Shown here one piece after another: positions 10,180 to 20,945 of a stretch of DNA of 64,000 bases. The DNA is taken from contig NC_059502.1 in assembly GCF_914767665.1 (NCBI RefSeq), forward strand, positions 48,714,031 to 48,778,030, read 5' to 3'. Source of the stretch: Harmonia axyridis. Lineage: Eukaryota; Arthropoda; Insecta; Coleoptera; Coccinellidae. Position 1 is the first letter of the stretch, and each line of letters opens with the position of its first letter. The notes under the pieces are model-generated. The model was not told the DNA's origin. It ran no database searches and saw only the letters and a list, made by a program, of their open reading frames with translations. Position numbers and translations under genes: made by a program.

Positions 10180-10245
10180 CATTCTATAAAAATCCCGGTG
10201 GGGTTTGAACCCGCTGCTATCGACAACCTGGTCCACTTTCATAAA
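10180..10245 (-). repeat. tRNA-derived SINE relic (B box)
   Basis: On the minus strand GCGGGTTCAAACCCCACCGGG contains a perfect B box (GGTTCAAACCC) within a T-stem-like context. No clear A box lies at the expected distance. Confidence 0.45.
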
Positions 10246-10279
10246 GAACAGGTTCTTGCAAAATAACCGAATAGTTCTG

Positions 10280-10620
10280 AACTGTTCTTTCATTCATCCT
10301 GTTCTTCAACAACTCTAATGGTATGGGGCAGAATTTAATTTCATGGAAGAACAGATCCCGGTTTGATGAAAAGATTTCTGAATGCGGGGGTCTACGTGCA
10401 TATCATTCAATCTGTTGCTATTCCCTATGATGGTGCAATTGGAAAAGATACCCGTCCGCACACTACAGTTCGATCAATCAATATTCTAGATGACCAAGAA
10501 ATCCACACTTTGTCATGGCCTGTTCAGTCTCCTGATTTAATTCTGATTGAGGATGCATTAGATATGTTACTTAGTGTCAGAATGAATTTTATAGTGACTC
10601 TTTGCAGTTCTATGTAAGAA
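10280..10620 (+). pseudogene. Tc1-type transposase, C-terminal fragment
   Basis: The frame 10363-10617 contains DTRPHTT, LSWPVQSPDL and LIEDALDML. These match the end of the Tc1 DDE domain (D-x-RPH, then WPxxSPDLNPIE with the third catalytic acid). Upstream frames give a weak VMVWGG-like block. The third catalytic acid in the usual NPIE reads LIEDA. Both inverted termini are missing. Confidence 0.75.
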
Positions 10621-11379
10621 GCCAGGCAGAACATACCATATAAAAATTCTAGAACTCAATTTCAAATATGCTTTGGCAGTGCAGGTCTTCGATGAACTCT
10701 CTATCAAAGTGAACGAAAAATTGTTCACTTTCGTTTCTTAAATTTTGAAATTCATGGTTTCAAATTTTAGTTTAAAATTTGTTTCTAGAGGTACTTCCAT
10801 TCCTTCAATTTAAACACAATGATGTAAAAATAAATTTTCAATTTATATAAACTATATTTCTATATTCTAAACATCGTATTATCACGACAGGATAAAGATA
10901 TAGAGAATATCCCTAAATTTTTGCCATGTATGAGTATGTGGCTAATCAATAATCCCTTAGAACCGTTATTAACTTTTATCATATGCCGTTTAATCATGAA
11001 TTGACTGATCTGTCTATGAATTCGAATTTAAACAGCGAACATTTGGGTTATGATAGTTATTCACCTATTTAATACACACTTTCCAGGTCGAAATCGTTAT
11101 GCGAATTGCTGACGCTTGTAAGAAAGACTAGTTGTGTAATATGGCAATTGAAAATGTTTGACATTATTCTCATTAGTCGAATTATTCGAGTCAAAGGTGC
11201 ACGAATCTCAAGAAAAAAATATATATTTCTCATGCATTATTTACTTAATATAATGATGATTAAATTGTGTTGTCACTTAGGTTTCGTTTTTACCGAAAAT
11301 TAATCATGAATTCAACCTGAATTTTTTCTCGGACTACGCACTGAGAGTAGGTACAACACTTATCGAATCCGAAATCCAT
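10621..11379. other. AT-rich spacer
   Basis: I see nothing coding. A small inverted repeat (AAAGTGAAC with an 8-nt loop) lies near 10705-10730. Confidence 0.5.
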
Positions 11380-11640
11380 ACCTACATCTTTGGAATAACT
11401 TTCCACTAGTTTGCCAATAATTTCTAGGTGGTTCTTATTGCCTGTTTGGTATCAGTTTTAAATCATACATATACATCAGATGATTTTGGGTGGTAGTGTT
11501 GGTGGTATTGCCTCTAATGTTGACACCCTCTTTAGTAGCGTTCAGTTGTTTAGACATTCAGCTCCAAGCAGAACCAAAAAGGACTCAAGGAGTCTCCTTG
11601 GAAAATTCCCCTCTTAATTGGGATTAGGGGTTCATCAAGC
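11380..11640 (-). pseudogene. Second R4/Dong-type LINE fragment
   Basis: The minus strand reads KRGIFQGDSLSPFWFC and, further on, a mutated YMDDLKL (YMYDLKL). These are the same two RT blocks as at 6530-7275. The first catalytic Asp of the pair is replaced by Tyr. Only about 260 bp survive. Confidence 0.7.
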
Positions 11641-11790
11641 CAAGTTGCTTGATATTTTAACCAGCTACTTGACTTGAAAATCAAGCTCGTGAAAAATTAC
11701 ATACTTGAGCTTAACTTGACTTGATTTTTGATATTTATTGCTTGACTTGATATGAAGCTACTTGATATTACTCGAGCTTGATATGCACGC
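11641..11790. repeat. Low-complexity TTGACTTGA cluster
   Basis: The motif (A)CTTGA(C/T) recurs more than ten times in 150 bp, on both strands. Such subterminal motif clusters are known near hAT ends, and a hAT domain follows at 11880, so a link is possible. Confidence 0.4.
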
Positions 11791-11879
11791 ATCCCACGGC
11801 ATATATTTCTGCTATCTCGTGCGTGCTTAGACTAAATAAGGGGATTCTTTGAGCGCCGATAAACTGAAGCATTCGCCAG

Positions 11880-12150
11880 TGTGACTTTATTAGTAGTTTT
11901 CTCAAACTTCTATGGAATCTATTGGCAGATTTAGGTAGTTACAGAAATATCTTTCCAAACTTGGCCAAAATGGCCAAGGATTTTTTATCAACGCCAGCAT
12001 CTTCAGCTTCTGTTCGAAGACAATTTTCCAGAGCTGCTCTTACAAAAACAAAAACCCGCAACAGATTTGGTGACAAATCTATAAGATGCCTCATGTGTCT
12101 TAGATCCTGGATGGAAAATTATGAAATCAAACAAAGCCTGGAGATCTCTC
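11880..12150 (+). pseudogene. hAT transposase, C-terminal dimerisation domain
   Basis: The frame 11922-12203 reads FPNLAKMAKDFLSTPASSAS, then RQFSRAA and RCLMCLRSWMEN. This is the hAT C-terminal dimerisation block (LA..AR.FL.IPATSA..ER.FS, then L..W). The catalytic core is absent. Confidence 0.8.
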
Positions 12151-12217
12151 AATATAGAGAAACTTACATTTTTTATTATTTTTCATTTTGTTATGATTTA
12201 TAGTGAGTTAATTCATG

Positions 12218-12221
<4 letters not shown>

Positions 12222-12288
<67 letters not shown>
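12222..12288. repeat. (AT)n microsatellite
   Basis: An uninterrupted run of 67 bp. The ORFs crossing it are artefacts. Confidence 0.95.
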
Positions 12289-12290
<2 letters not shown>

Positions 12291-12369
12291 CCCATTGATC
12301 AAAAAGAGGGTTATCCTTGATGCCTTGGCGTCCGGATAACTCTACGAAACCCACTAATAAGTGTGAATT

Positions 12370-12394
12370 AAAAAAAAAAAAAAAAAAAAAAAAA
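12370..12394 (+). repeat. A25 homopolymer, probable retroelement tail
   Basis: 25 A residues follow an 80-bp unique block after the (AT)n tract. This looks like the tail of a short retrotransposed sequence, with no coding part to identify it. Confidence 0.6.
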
Positions 12395-12559
12395 TATATA
12401 TATATAAATAAAAGTGTTTTTTGCAAGGTTCTTTCTCATTTCATCAGCTAAAAATAAAGTAACTTGACTTGATATTGTAACGAATTCGCAAGCCCTACGC
12501 CACTGCCTCTTTCTAGAAGGAACCGGACGCACCTTAGAGTATAGAATAAACAGTTTGAA

Positions 12560-12664
12560 AAACAACAATCTTGAAAAAATTTGAAAGAATCTTTTTCAAA
12601 AACCTTTGGTCCTTCGGTTCTTCATGCGGTTTAGAGTTGCGCCCGCGCGGTTGCGGGGGGCCTT
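12560..12664 (-). mobile_element. Relic terminus of the same hAT family as 19361-21341
   Basis: In reverse complement it starts GGCCCCCCGCAACCGCGC, then ACCGCATGAAGAACCGAA and CCAAAGGTTTTTGAAAAAG. These are the same blocks in the same order as the left end of the hAT at 19361. The first bases of the inverted repeat are degraded. Confidence 0.75.
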
Positions 12665-13075
12665 CTCACAACAATTCAAGATGTTGAGGAGTTAATAGTT
12701 AAAAATGCTTCAAGGAATTGATTATTAATTTGGAAAACACGATTTTTCATTTGGTATTATCTCTTAGGAATATTACGTCAAGAAATTCTTATCATCGGTA
12801 AAGGGCTTTTACCGAACTATCTACTGTTTCGTCGAAACTTTGCAGTTTCTTCTGAATAAGATCCGTAACCTTGGAAAAATATCCCTAATATTTTGCATCA
12901 TGATAGAGGTATTGAAGAGCATTGAAAATATGCAGGGGGAACACCCTGTATATCAGAAAATAATTTCCAGAGATGCAGAATCGATAATACAAAGGGGATG
13001 CTTTTCCACTAAATTTCTAAAACGTCTGGTTTGGTAGCTATGGAAGCCTAACACACTATTGCAGGACCCTGTATA
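12665..13075. other. Spacer with two CACCCTGTATA-type transposon termini
   Basis: ACACCCTGTATA at 12941-12952 and ACCCTGTATA at 13066-13075 are ends of the TA-flanked CAGGGTG family seen through the window. No matching partner ends or coding sequence are visible. Confidence 0.5.
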
Positions 13076-13197
13076 TGTACGGTATATGTGTTATATCGCT
13101 TGTTTTGAAGTCGTTAACAGTAAATTTCAATCAAAAGTGATAATATTATCTAAGATATCTCTACCTAGTTCGGTGGTTATTTCCAAAAACTGCACCA

Positions 13198-13867
13198 TGT
13201 CGAAAAACTGCAAAAGTTGTGATAAACCGGTAAACCGTAAGAATCCTGGACTCGCTTGTCTTGGGTTTTGTCAGCGATCTTATCACTGGTCTTGTTTATC
13301 AATGACTCACGAGGTTTTCTTTTCGATGCGTTGTTGTCCGAAGAAATCACCTGGCTGTGTCCAGAGTGTTGCACGTTGGGATCCCCGGGCAGGTTGTCAT
13401 CTGGTTCTGCGGCAGTGAGTGCTTCGGCGATCCTCGCACCAGAAAAAGAGATGGATCTTACTTCAGCGATCAACGCAATAAGGGCTGATCTTCGCAATAT
13501 ACGAATGCAACAAAGAGAACTTCTGACGTCCGTTAATTTCTGTTCAAACAAAATAACAGATTTTGAAGCTCAACTCTTGGAAATGAAAAAGAGCACATCC
13601 AAGATTAATGATGTCATTGCGGAGAACACCAAGTTGAAAGTAAACCTAGACAAGATTAAACAAGGCTGAGTGATCTGGAGCAGGTGTCACGAATAAACAA
13701 CTTGGAAATTGTTGGAGTGCCAGAGGTGAAGGACGAAAACCTGTTGAATATATTTGGGAAAATAACCAAGAACCTGAAATGTAGGATAGATGCCACTAAT
13801 ATCGATGATATTCATAGAGTTCCAGTGAATAAGAACAGTTCCAGCCAAATAAAGAATATAGGTATCT
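13198..13867 (+). pseudogene. LINE ORF1, N-terminal and central part (PHD finger, coiled coil)
   Basis: From the ATG at 13198 a Cys-rich PHD finger is read: CKSC, CLGFC, HWSC, then after a frameshift WLCPEC. A Lys/Glu coiled coil follows (13440-13665), a stop near 13669, and then a block with NNLEIVGVPEV and HRVPVNK. The last motifs are standard in ORF1 RNA-binding proteins of insect Jockey/CR1-like LINEs. The frame is cut at about 13860 by the next insertion. Confidence 0.8.
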
Positions 13868-14220
13868 GAGATTAAGAATGCAGCGACAAGGTGAGCAAAC
13901 GTAGAACTATAAATGTTGCCATTGGAGTGTTTGGTTGTATTAGTTGTGTGTGTATTTGCGTTATTAAAATTTGATTTTACAATAAATATAAAAACTTTTC
14001 AGACTTCTATAGTGAACAAGTGTATTACTGTGTATATTTTATTTTCATTTTAGGTAAAGGCGGTAGATATCATCATTTGTTTCAGTTCAGTCTAGTGATA
14101 TTGAAAGTTATGCAAGGATGGAAGACTTCGAAAAATGAGGAATAACAATAGTGTGCATATAATATGTGAACGGTTCAATCAACATTATTATACTACAGAA
14201 TTCTAATAGTACCTTTTTTA

Positions 14221-14420
14221 GGTCCAAATGGCAAGACTGAGTAGAATACTTGGGGTATCTTAAAGGTACAAACACTTCTAGAAGTCTTTATGAAGGTGAA
14301 GAAGTTTTAAATGCTGGTCACATAATAAAAATGTTACATGTTATTTGCATGACTAATAAACTTCAGTTGAAAGGTTTTTTTTACTTATCCGAATTGATCA
14401 TTTCACATTACCCTTCAATT
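14221..14420 (+). pseudogene. Decayed exon resembling SWIM/YqaJ-associated proteins
   Basis: After a TTTTTTAG acceptor-like site the frame reads GKTE-stop-VEYLGYL, then SRSLYEGEEVLNAGHIIK. The EGEEVLNAGHII block resembles a motif in insect proteins that pair a SWIM zinc finger with a YqaJ-like nuclease, which I know only from general familiarity. One stop (TGA in place of a likely TGG) and no downstream zinc finger mark it as broken. Confidence 0.35.
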
Positions 14421-15036
14421 ATACAGTCCCAGCAAAATATTACAAATGCTAATGTATTGAATATTTTTTGGAATACTACTGAAAGTCGCATATCCATTTT
14501 TTGTATTTATTAAGAGATAACTCAATTTACATAAAATGTTTCTAAAAATAAATTTGAATAACTAGGTTACTTAAAACTACTCATATCGATACCTATTTGT
14601 CGAATTAAATTATTGCTTGACTAATGAATCATAAAAAAATAATGAGAATTCAATTGAAAATATTTCACTTATGAAATTTATTTATTTTGAAAATATATTC
14701 GGCATATTATACGACTATTTTAAAATAATTAAAATGTGATAGAGAAGTATCATCAGTGGGCCCTGAAAAAAAATATATAGAATTTCAGAATACATGTCTG
14801 AATATTTCTGAGGAATTTTTCCAATATTGTGTAAAGGTACCTTAGATTTGAAGACAATGTATCTTTGGCACAATTCTTGTGAAATGCCAAATAAAACAGA
14901 TAATGTCACATATGAAAGATCATATTTCAATTTTGTTAAAACTAAAACAATACACTGCTTGATTGTTAAACGATCTGATCTTTGATCACTGTAAAAAGAT
15001 TGTACTGCTTCTACTATTGTATCTTATAGTTTCATA

Positions 15037-15790
15037 TTATTGAGACCAGTAAAAAAAACTGTTCAGAGCACTATCTGTTGTTATCAGATCACACAAAGAA
15101 GATACTTCAGGAGTATTCACTTGCACTTCGAAATCCTTGAAAGTTTTAGGCCCATTATAATCAGGCTGACCCTGAAGAAGCTGTAACAGACCTTGTGCAG
15201 ATTCGATTTCATCTTGGGAAGTAGATTGTAGAGCAGGTTCGATTTCTTCACTAGAGCATTCTTCAGCAATAAGTTTTTCTTTGTTGATATTTCTTTGATT
15301 CAATCCTTCAGATCCACTATTAGGACATTCAGGTTCTTCCTTTGTGGTAGTGGATCCAACAGAAAGATTTCTGGAAGGCACATCAGTCTTTTTCAAACAT
15401 TCTTTCTGTGTAGAACTGGAATCTGTAAACGATTATTATTATTATTATTATCCTCATAAAAATAAGCTAAAATTTCATGTGCTATCAGTGCTTACCTCGA
15501 TAAAAATAATCATCATCGATAAAATGCAGGGAACATACTTTCATATTTCTTGTCACTGGTTTATCGATTTTGAATTTCAGCTACCAAGCTTTTTGTCGAT
15601 CCCAGTTACTCCCCAGTTTCCCTTCCATCCAAACACGATATTTATTACCAGTTTGAGGGAAAGCATGGAACTTGATATTTGACCTTTTTTTTCCCAGGAA
15701 GAACACTGAGGAACTGAACAATAGCGATTCGAACGACTCAGAACTATTGAAATGATTAAAAAAATATATAAATATTTGTAGAATATCACA
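15037..15790 (-). pseudogene. THAP-domain gene relic, two exons
   Basis: The minus-strand exon at about 15760-15500 encodes a C2CH THAP zinc finger: RYCSVPQCSSW at the start, KFHAFPQ and YRVWME in the middle, VCSLHFIDDDYFYR at the end. It ends in a GTAAGC donor at about 15498. A TTTACAG acceptor at about 15423 leads to an acidic C-terminal exon of some 125 codons, ending FFYWSQ-stop at 15037. The THAP exon carries a frameshift at an A8 run and a TAG in the middle. An upstream exon with the ATG is not seen; the exon may start after TTTCAATAG. THAP domains bind DNA, and many belong to P-element-like transposases. Confidence 0.75.
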
Positions 15791-15914
15791 CAAAAACAAA
15801 GCCAAATGCCAGAACCTCAGAGGAATGAAAAGGGCTGACTATCTCTGAGGCAAACCATGGCAACATTTCTAGTTACTCTGATCGTCACCAGGTGCCGTAG
15901 CGCTTATCTTGATT

Positions 15915-16211
15915 CGCCTATAGTAGTGAAATTGCACTCAAAAAAAGACAAAGAAGATATACTGGCCGCAGTTAAACAAACCAAGTCCAAAACTAGGTCG
16001 AATGCACTGTAGGATGACGGAGTTTCTGAGCAGTTTACAATAATCAACAAACTTTTTTCAAGAAAGCTCGTGAGAGGGCAAGATCGAAGAACTATAAATA
16101 TGACTGGATCAAAAACTGCAATATCTATATGAGAAAGGATGATAGTTTTCGTGTTCTGCAAATAAGATCACACGATAACCTTCTACATCTGAAGTACACC
16201 CAAAAAGTGTA
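15915..16211 (+). pseudogene. LINE ORF1, C-terminal part
   Basis: Frames read PIVVKLHSKKDKEDILAAVK, then KARERARSKNYKYDWI and YMRKDDSFRVLQIRS. This is the conserved ending of these ORF1 proteins, with stops and a frameshift. The ORF2 ATG follows about 30 bp later. Confidence 0.75.
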
Positions 16212-16243
16212 AAAACTAAAGACAAAACATATAAAAAAATTCA

Positions 16244-17240
16244 ATGGCTTCATCAACTATTAAACTTTACTACCAAAATAAAAGAGATCTTAGATCTAAA
16301 ACTGTGCAATTCTTTCATAATGTGACTTCGGGCGACAACAGTATCATTTGTCTGTCGGAAACTTGGCTTAGGGATGGTGTGTGCTCTGGTGAACTCTTTC
16401 ACGACGGATATCAAGTTTTTCGGCGTGACCGCGAGGATACGGCATCTCTCAAGAAGGATGGTGGTGGTGTTTTGATTGCGGTTGATTAATCTTTGGAAGC
16501 AACCCATCATCCGGAGCTTCAATCAATGGCAGAGGACATGTGAGAGTGGGTTTCGATCAAAGCAGGCGATAAAAACGTTAACATAGTGTGTGTCTACCTT
16601 CCACCTAGTGAGAGGTTTTCTTATTATAATTTCCTGAATTGTATTGAACGTAACCAAGATATTATACAAAACAATACTGTAATAGTTGTAGGCAATTTTA
16701 ATCAATCAAATGTTGAATGGCTTGACTCTGTAGATTCACACAATAACAATTTGTTTCCCACGAATGTGGGCGATGAATCAGCGGAACTTATCGATCTGTT
16801 TTCGCTCTAGGGCTTCACCACTCACTCATTGAAAAACATAAATGACAAAACTTTAGGTTTGGTTTTTTGTAACGAGAACTGCATAGATAACCTTGTAAAA
16901 TCAGAGAATCCTATGGTTACTGAAGATAAACACCATCCTGCTCTACAGTTCAACTTTAAATGTGAACAGTACCAGCCTCTTCGTAGTCCCTTGAAATTTG
17001 TTAAGAACTTGAAAAAAGCGGACTTTCAGTATATTAACAGAGAACTCACAAGTTTGAATTGGACTGATTTGTTCAAATCTATCAACGTGGATAACGCCGT
17101 AAAAGTGTTTTACGACAAAATTAACGACTTAATCGAGAAATATGTTCCCACCTTCAAAATTAACACCAAATTTCCCAAATATTTAAAAAAGACACCATCA
17201 AATGTTGTAGCTATTAGATGAGAACATCCATACATAAATT
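16244..17240 (+). pseudogene. LINE ORF2, endonuclease domain
   Basis: From the ATG at 16244: KLYYQNKRDLRSK, then IICLSETWL (catalytic Glu) and GGGVLIAVD. After a stop come VCVYLPPSERFSYY, VVGNFNQSNVEWL (usual GDFN) and VTEDKHHPALQF, where the usual SDHH reads EDKHH. The catalytic residues are thus partly lost. The domain runs to about 17240, where an LTR is inserted. Confidence 0.85.
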
Positions 17241-17244
17241 GGAC

Positions 17245-17871
17245 TGTTAGGTGCTGGGTTGTTGAAGTTCGAAGGACCATGAAATTTTCCACACTATTTA
17301 TTGAAGTAGGTTTATATATACAATTACACAAGGTACACTTTACAAGATTCGCTTAACTAGTTATCGAAAACTATGAATCAGTTCCACGCACTTATCCAAT
17401 TACAATTTACCGACTAGGGTCTAATGAAGATTTTGACCGACTGAAGGATCTTTTTTAACCACGTGGCGACTAGGCCAATATTTAACTAACTTGAAATGTG
17501 CAAGCTGAACACTGTGTCTCAAGGGGCGAGAGCAACGACGAACTATACTAAACTGTACTTGACTTGTACTTACTAGACTGTGTGTAGATATACTGAGCTG
17601 ACTTGAACTCGAACTCGAATTGATTGCAGTGACGGTTCGATTTCTTACCCCACCTCGACCTTTTTGTCGAACCATCGAAAAGGGTTAAGAACATAGAAGT
17701 GCTACAGATAAAACGGCCATAGTTAAATTATCATTATAGCCAGCCGTCATTAAAGGAGGACTGCGCGTAGCACACAAATAAAGTGCGCGGAATTATCTAT
17801 AACTAACTTCAGGGGTGGATCTTTGGACAATGGCGGCGCTGAGTTCTACGAACCTTGATCAAAACTTAACA
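17245..17871 (-). mobile_element. Probable solo LTR inserted in LINE ORF2
   Basis: The 627-bp block begins TGTTAG and ends TAACA, so both strands begin TGTTA. On the minus strand TATATAAA is followed within 20 bp by AATAAA and then by the CCTAACA end, the layout of a promoter and R-U5. ORF2 sequence occurs on both sides. A target duplication is not evident, and no internal retroviral-type genes are present. BEL or Gypsy origin cannot be told. Confidence 0.5.
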
Positions 17872-19352
17872 AATGTATTAAGCAGAAGTTGAACTACCAC
17901 AAAAAATATCATAATAAATCTGATTACGTCAACTATTCACTACTGAGGAAATCATCTAAGGACTTGATACATTGAGACTACACAGATTATTTGCGTAATA
18001 TCGAATCAGAAATTCTCAGTAGCAACGCTGGAAGAGGTTTTTGGAGGTATATGTCTGGGAAAAGAGGATCGAGAGTCTTTATTCCTAGAAGCATGACACT
18101 GGAAACAGTTAGTGCTGACGGTCCTGAGGAGGTGAGTGACTTGTTTGCCAACTTTTTCGAGAGTACGTTTGAGGTTCGCCGTGATGGTCATTCTTGTGCT
18201 CGGAATAGTTCTGGAATGAAAATAGCAACATTTCAAGAGCAGGAAGTCCGTGATTTACTCCAAAAAATTCAACTGAATAAATCAGCCGGTCCTGATGGTA
18301 TACCACCAATATTTATAAAGAACCGTATTGATGGTCTTGTATTCCCACTCACATTTATTTATAACTTGTTCCTCTCTTCATATTACCATTCTATCTGTAA
18401 GTTGAGTCACGTGGTAGGTACCTATACACAAGGGTGGAAAGCAGAATGAAATAAAAAACTACCGTCCTATAAGTAAACAATCAATATTTGGGAAAGTCTT
18501 AGAGCAGATCGTTCACCTCCACGTATACGTGGAGAACATTTCTGGATCACTGGACGCGGGTGATCAAGTTGATTCAGTTTACACGGACTTCAGTTAAGTT
18601 TTCGACAAAATCGATCATCAGCTACTTGTCGACAAGTTTGCTGAAGTTTGTGAGACTCCTGGCCTTCCCGACTATTTCTGGTCGTACATACACGGAAGAA
18701 CCTAGGTGGTTGTAGCGGAGGGACATCAATCGGCCGAATATTTGACCACATCTGGAGTACCTCAGAGAAGTCATCTGGGTCCCCTACTTTTTATCATTTA
18801 TATAAATGACATCATGAAATGTTTCAAGCACACATATGTGTTGCTTTACGCTGTTAATCTCAAGATTTTCCTTCGCGTGAAAACTATGGAAGATTGTAGA
18901 AAAATTCAGAGTGACTTGGATCGATTGGTGGAATACTGCGCACAAAACAGCTTATTCATTAACTTCTTGAAATGTAACTCGATCACTTTTACGAATAAAA
19001 AGTTCAAAATTACTCATCAATATAACATAAATGGCAACCAGATCAGAAGAGTCCATAATGTGAAGGATTTGGGAATCTTAATCGACGAAAACTTAAGATT
19101 CACTTGACATTGTTATGTCAACTCGCTGGCTGTTTGGAAATGATGGGGTAAATCATGAGAAACTGTCGATATTTCTCGAACCTGCGCTCTCTGATTCCAC
19201 TTTACTATGCATTCATGGACAGCAAGCTCAGTTATGCCTCCGTCATTTGAAACCCGATATATGCAAAATACATCAATAGACTGCAAAGAGTCCAAAATAA
19301 ATGTTTAAGGTACTTGGCATACAAGACCAACACCTTCATTGTCAATAGTGAC
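17872..19352 (+). pseudogene. LINE ORF2, reverse transcriptase domain
   Basis: Successive frames read RNIESEILSS and GFWRYMSGK, then LNKSAGPDGIPP (RT start) and NYRPIS. KIDHQLLV follows motif A, where the catalytic Asp site reads YTDFS. Then SGVPQRSHLGPLLFIIYIND (motif B) and LLYAVNLKIF (motif C), followed by a thumb and RLQRVQNKCLRYL. Motif C has VN in place of the catalytic DD. Stops at several points confirm decay. The frame is cut at NSDYSA by the hAT. Confidence 0.9.
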
Positions 19353-19360
19353 TACTCAGC
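19353..19360 (+). repeat. 8-bp target duplication, left copy
   Basis: TACTCAGC, identical to 21342-21349. Confidence 0.95.
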
Positions 19361-20518
19361 CAGGGCCCCCGCAACCGCGCGTTCAACGCGTGCACCGCAC
19401 GCGGGCGCCACTCTGAAGGGGCGCCAAAATCTCTTATAGACCGCATGAAAAACCGAAAGACCAAAGGTTTTTGAAAAAGTTTTTTTTATATTTTTTCAAC
19501 AATTTTCAACGTGCAAAGACATCTTTTACACATCCAAACAAGTTACCGAACCCGAACGTCGCAATCCCCATAAAATAACCTCGGCCACAGATTGCAATTA
19601 TACGATTCTTTTCGAGTAAACAAATCATAAATAATCATCCCTTTGTCGGTACGGGATTTTTTTATGGACCACCTGCACCGGACGGCGGGCACCATTTCTT
19701 CGATCTTCACTAAAACGCATATGGTACACATAAACAATCATAAATACCGAAGCAATAGCTTTTAGCCAGGGGAATTACTGAAACTTTCGCTACCATCTGA
19801 AGGAAAAATACTACAGGTTACAGAGAATTTCTGAAACTACCAAAATCTGCTTGCTATGCTATAACAGCAGAAACCTATCCAAAGAATAGTTATTTTGTTT
19901 CGAAACGTTTAGGGGTTGAGGTCAAGACGCAAAAAATTAAAATACTCAGATAATTGAAAAGATTTGTATTTTGTATAATTGTTGGTTTGTTTTACTGTTT
20001 CTTGTTGTGATTCAATTAAATTTTATGAAATGGTAAGTACCTATCCACATACAGTATTAGCATTTCTATTAGTCTATAAAATTCGATATTTTTTTTTCTG
20101 TTTAAAATGGTGCACATCCTAAATTAGCCCATACCTATATACTATAATATTATTTTTATTTGCTTCAAATAGGGAAGTATTGTTTGTAATCGTGAAAAAA
20201 TCGAATCGACTTCGATATTTTGAATTTGTTACCTGGGGCCACCATCATATTATACTTAATTTTTTTTTTAATATGCACCCTGGATCTGTATTATTTATTT
20301 GATGTTCGTAGCCGTTTGACATTCTAAAAAAATTATATTTCACCTTTGCCAAAAATTAATTATTATAACAGGAACAGGGTATGTGCTTCAGATCGGTCTT
20401 AACTCATTATTATTATTAATATTAACTCCGTTTAGGTTTAAAGGCTCGGATTTAAGGTTTAAATTCATAAAAATGAAAACATACGGGTTATTCTCAAAGA
20501 GATGGCGCAAAGTAAATC

Positions 20519-20863
20519 ATGGGTGAATGTCCTTACCAATTTTGGATCAAGTTTTTCTTAAATTCTAGGAGCCATACAAGAGAAAACGACCTTCTGGTGC
20601 AAAATTTCGACAGCAAAAAAAAGCTAGACTTCTACAAAGGGAGAAGATGGCTGGGAGTATGTTCTAATACTGAAAAGATAGAGGGAGAAGAAATTGCAGT
20701 TTCTAAAGCGGCGCCATCGCCATCTTCTGCAACATGTGAACCATCGACATTAACAAGTATTGAAAATCTAGCCTCTGTAGAGTCGGCCATCCTAACAACT
20801 ACGACTACAAGCGACACTTTTGACGATTGTCACAAGAAAGATTATCTGGTTTGGCCATCTTAG
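20519..20863 (+). CDS. Uncharacterised ORF inside the hAT
   Basis: An ATG ORF of 114 codons. The N-terminal part is mixed and charged (KKKLDFYKGRRWLGV). The C-terminal part is Ser/Thr-rich. It overlaps the transposase C-terminal scrap in another frame. It may be shifted transposase sequence or chance. I do not recognise a domain. Confidence 0.2.
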   Translation: MGECPYQFWIKFFLNSRSHTRENDLLVQNFDSKKKLDFYKGRRWLGVCSNTEKIEGEEIAVSKAAPSPSSATCEPSTLTSIENLASVESAILTTTTTSDTFDDCHKKDYLVWPS

Positions 20864-20945
20864 CTATAGAGCAAAAGATACTCGATAAAATTGATTTTGA
20901 TGATATAATAAAAGAATTCGCAGCAGCCAAATCTAGAAAAACATC
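20827..20945 (+). pseudogene. hAT transposase extreme C-terminus
   Basis: RLSGLAILAIEQKILDKIDF, then DDIIKEFAAAKSRK. This matches the end of Tip100-type hAT transposases, where L-GLALLSIE-E-A--IDF-E-I-EFA--KARK is typical. The core DDE region is gone. Confidence 0.75.

Larger units (their letters stand above)
13868..15914. mobile_element. 2 kb insertion in LINE ORF1 holding THAP and SWIM-type gene relics
   Basis: ORF1 breaks after KNSSSQIKNI at about 13860 and resumes at PIVVKLHSKK at about 15920. TATAG occurs at both edges (13858-13862 and 15919-15923) and may be a 5-bp target duplication. No terminal inverted repeats are visible. Inside are a plus-strand exon-like block (14221-14420) and a minus-strand THAP gene relic (15037-15790). 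The rest is AT-rich. How this segment moved is unknown. Confidence 0.5.

Noticed and set aside
12121..12568. ORFs across the (AT)n and A-rich tracts
   Set aside because: They consist of Tyr-Ile or Phe runs from simple repeats and have no protein-like content.
17421..17675. Minus-strand 84-codon Ser-rich ORF
   Set aside because: It lies wholly inside the proposed solo LTR and matches nothing; taken as chance.
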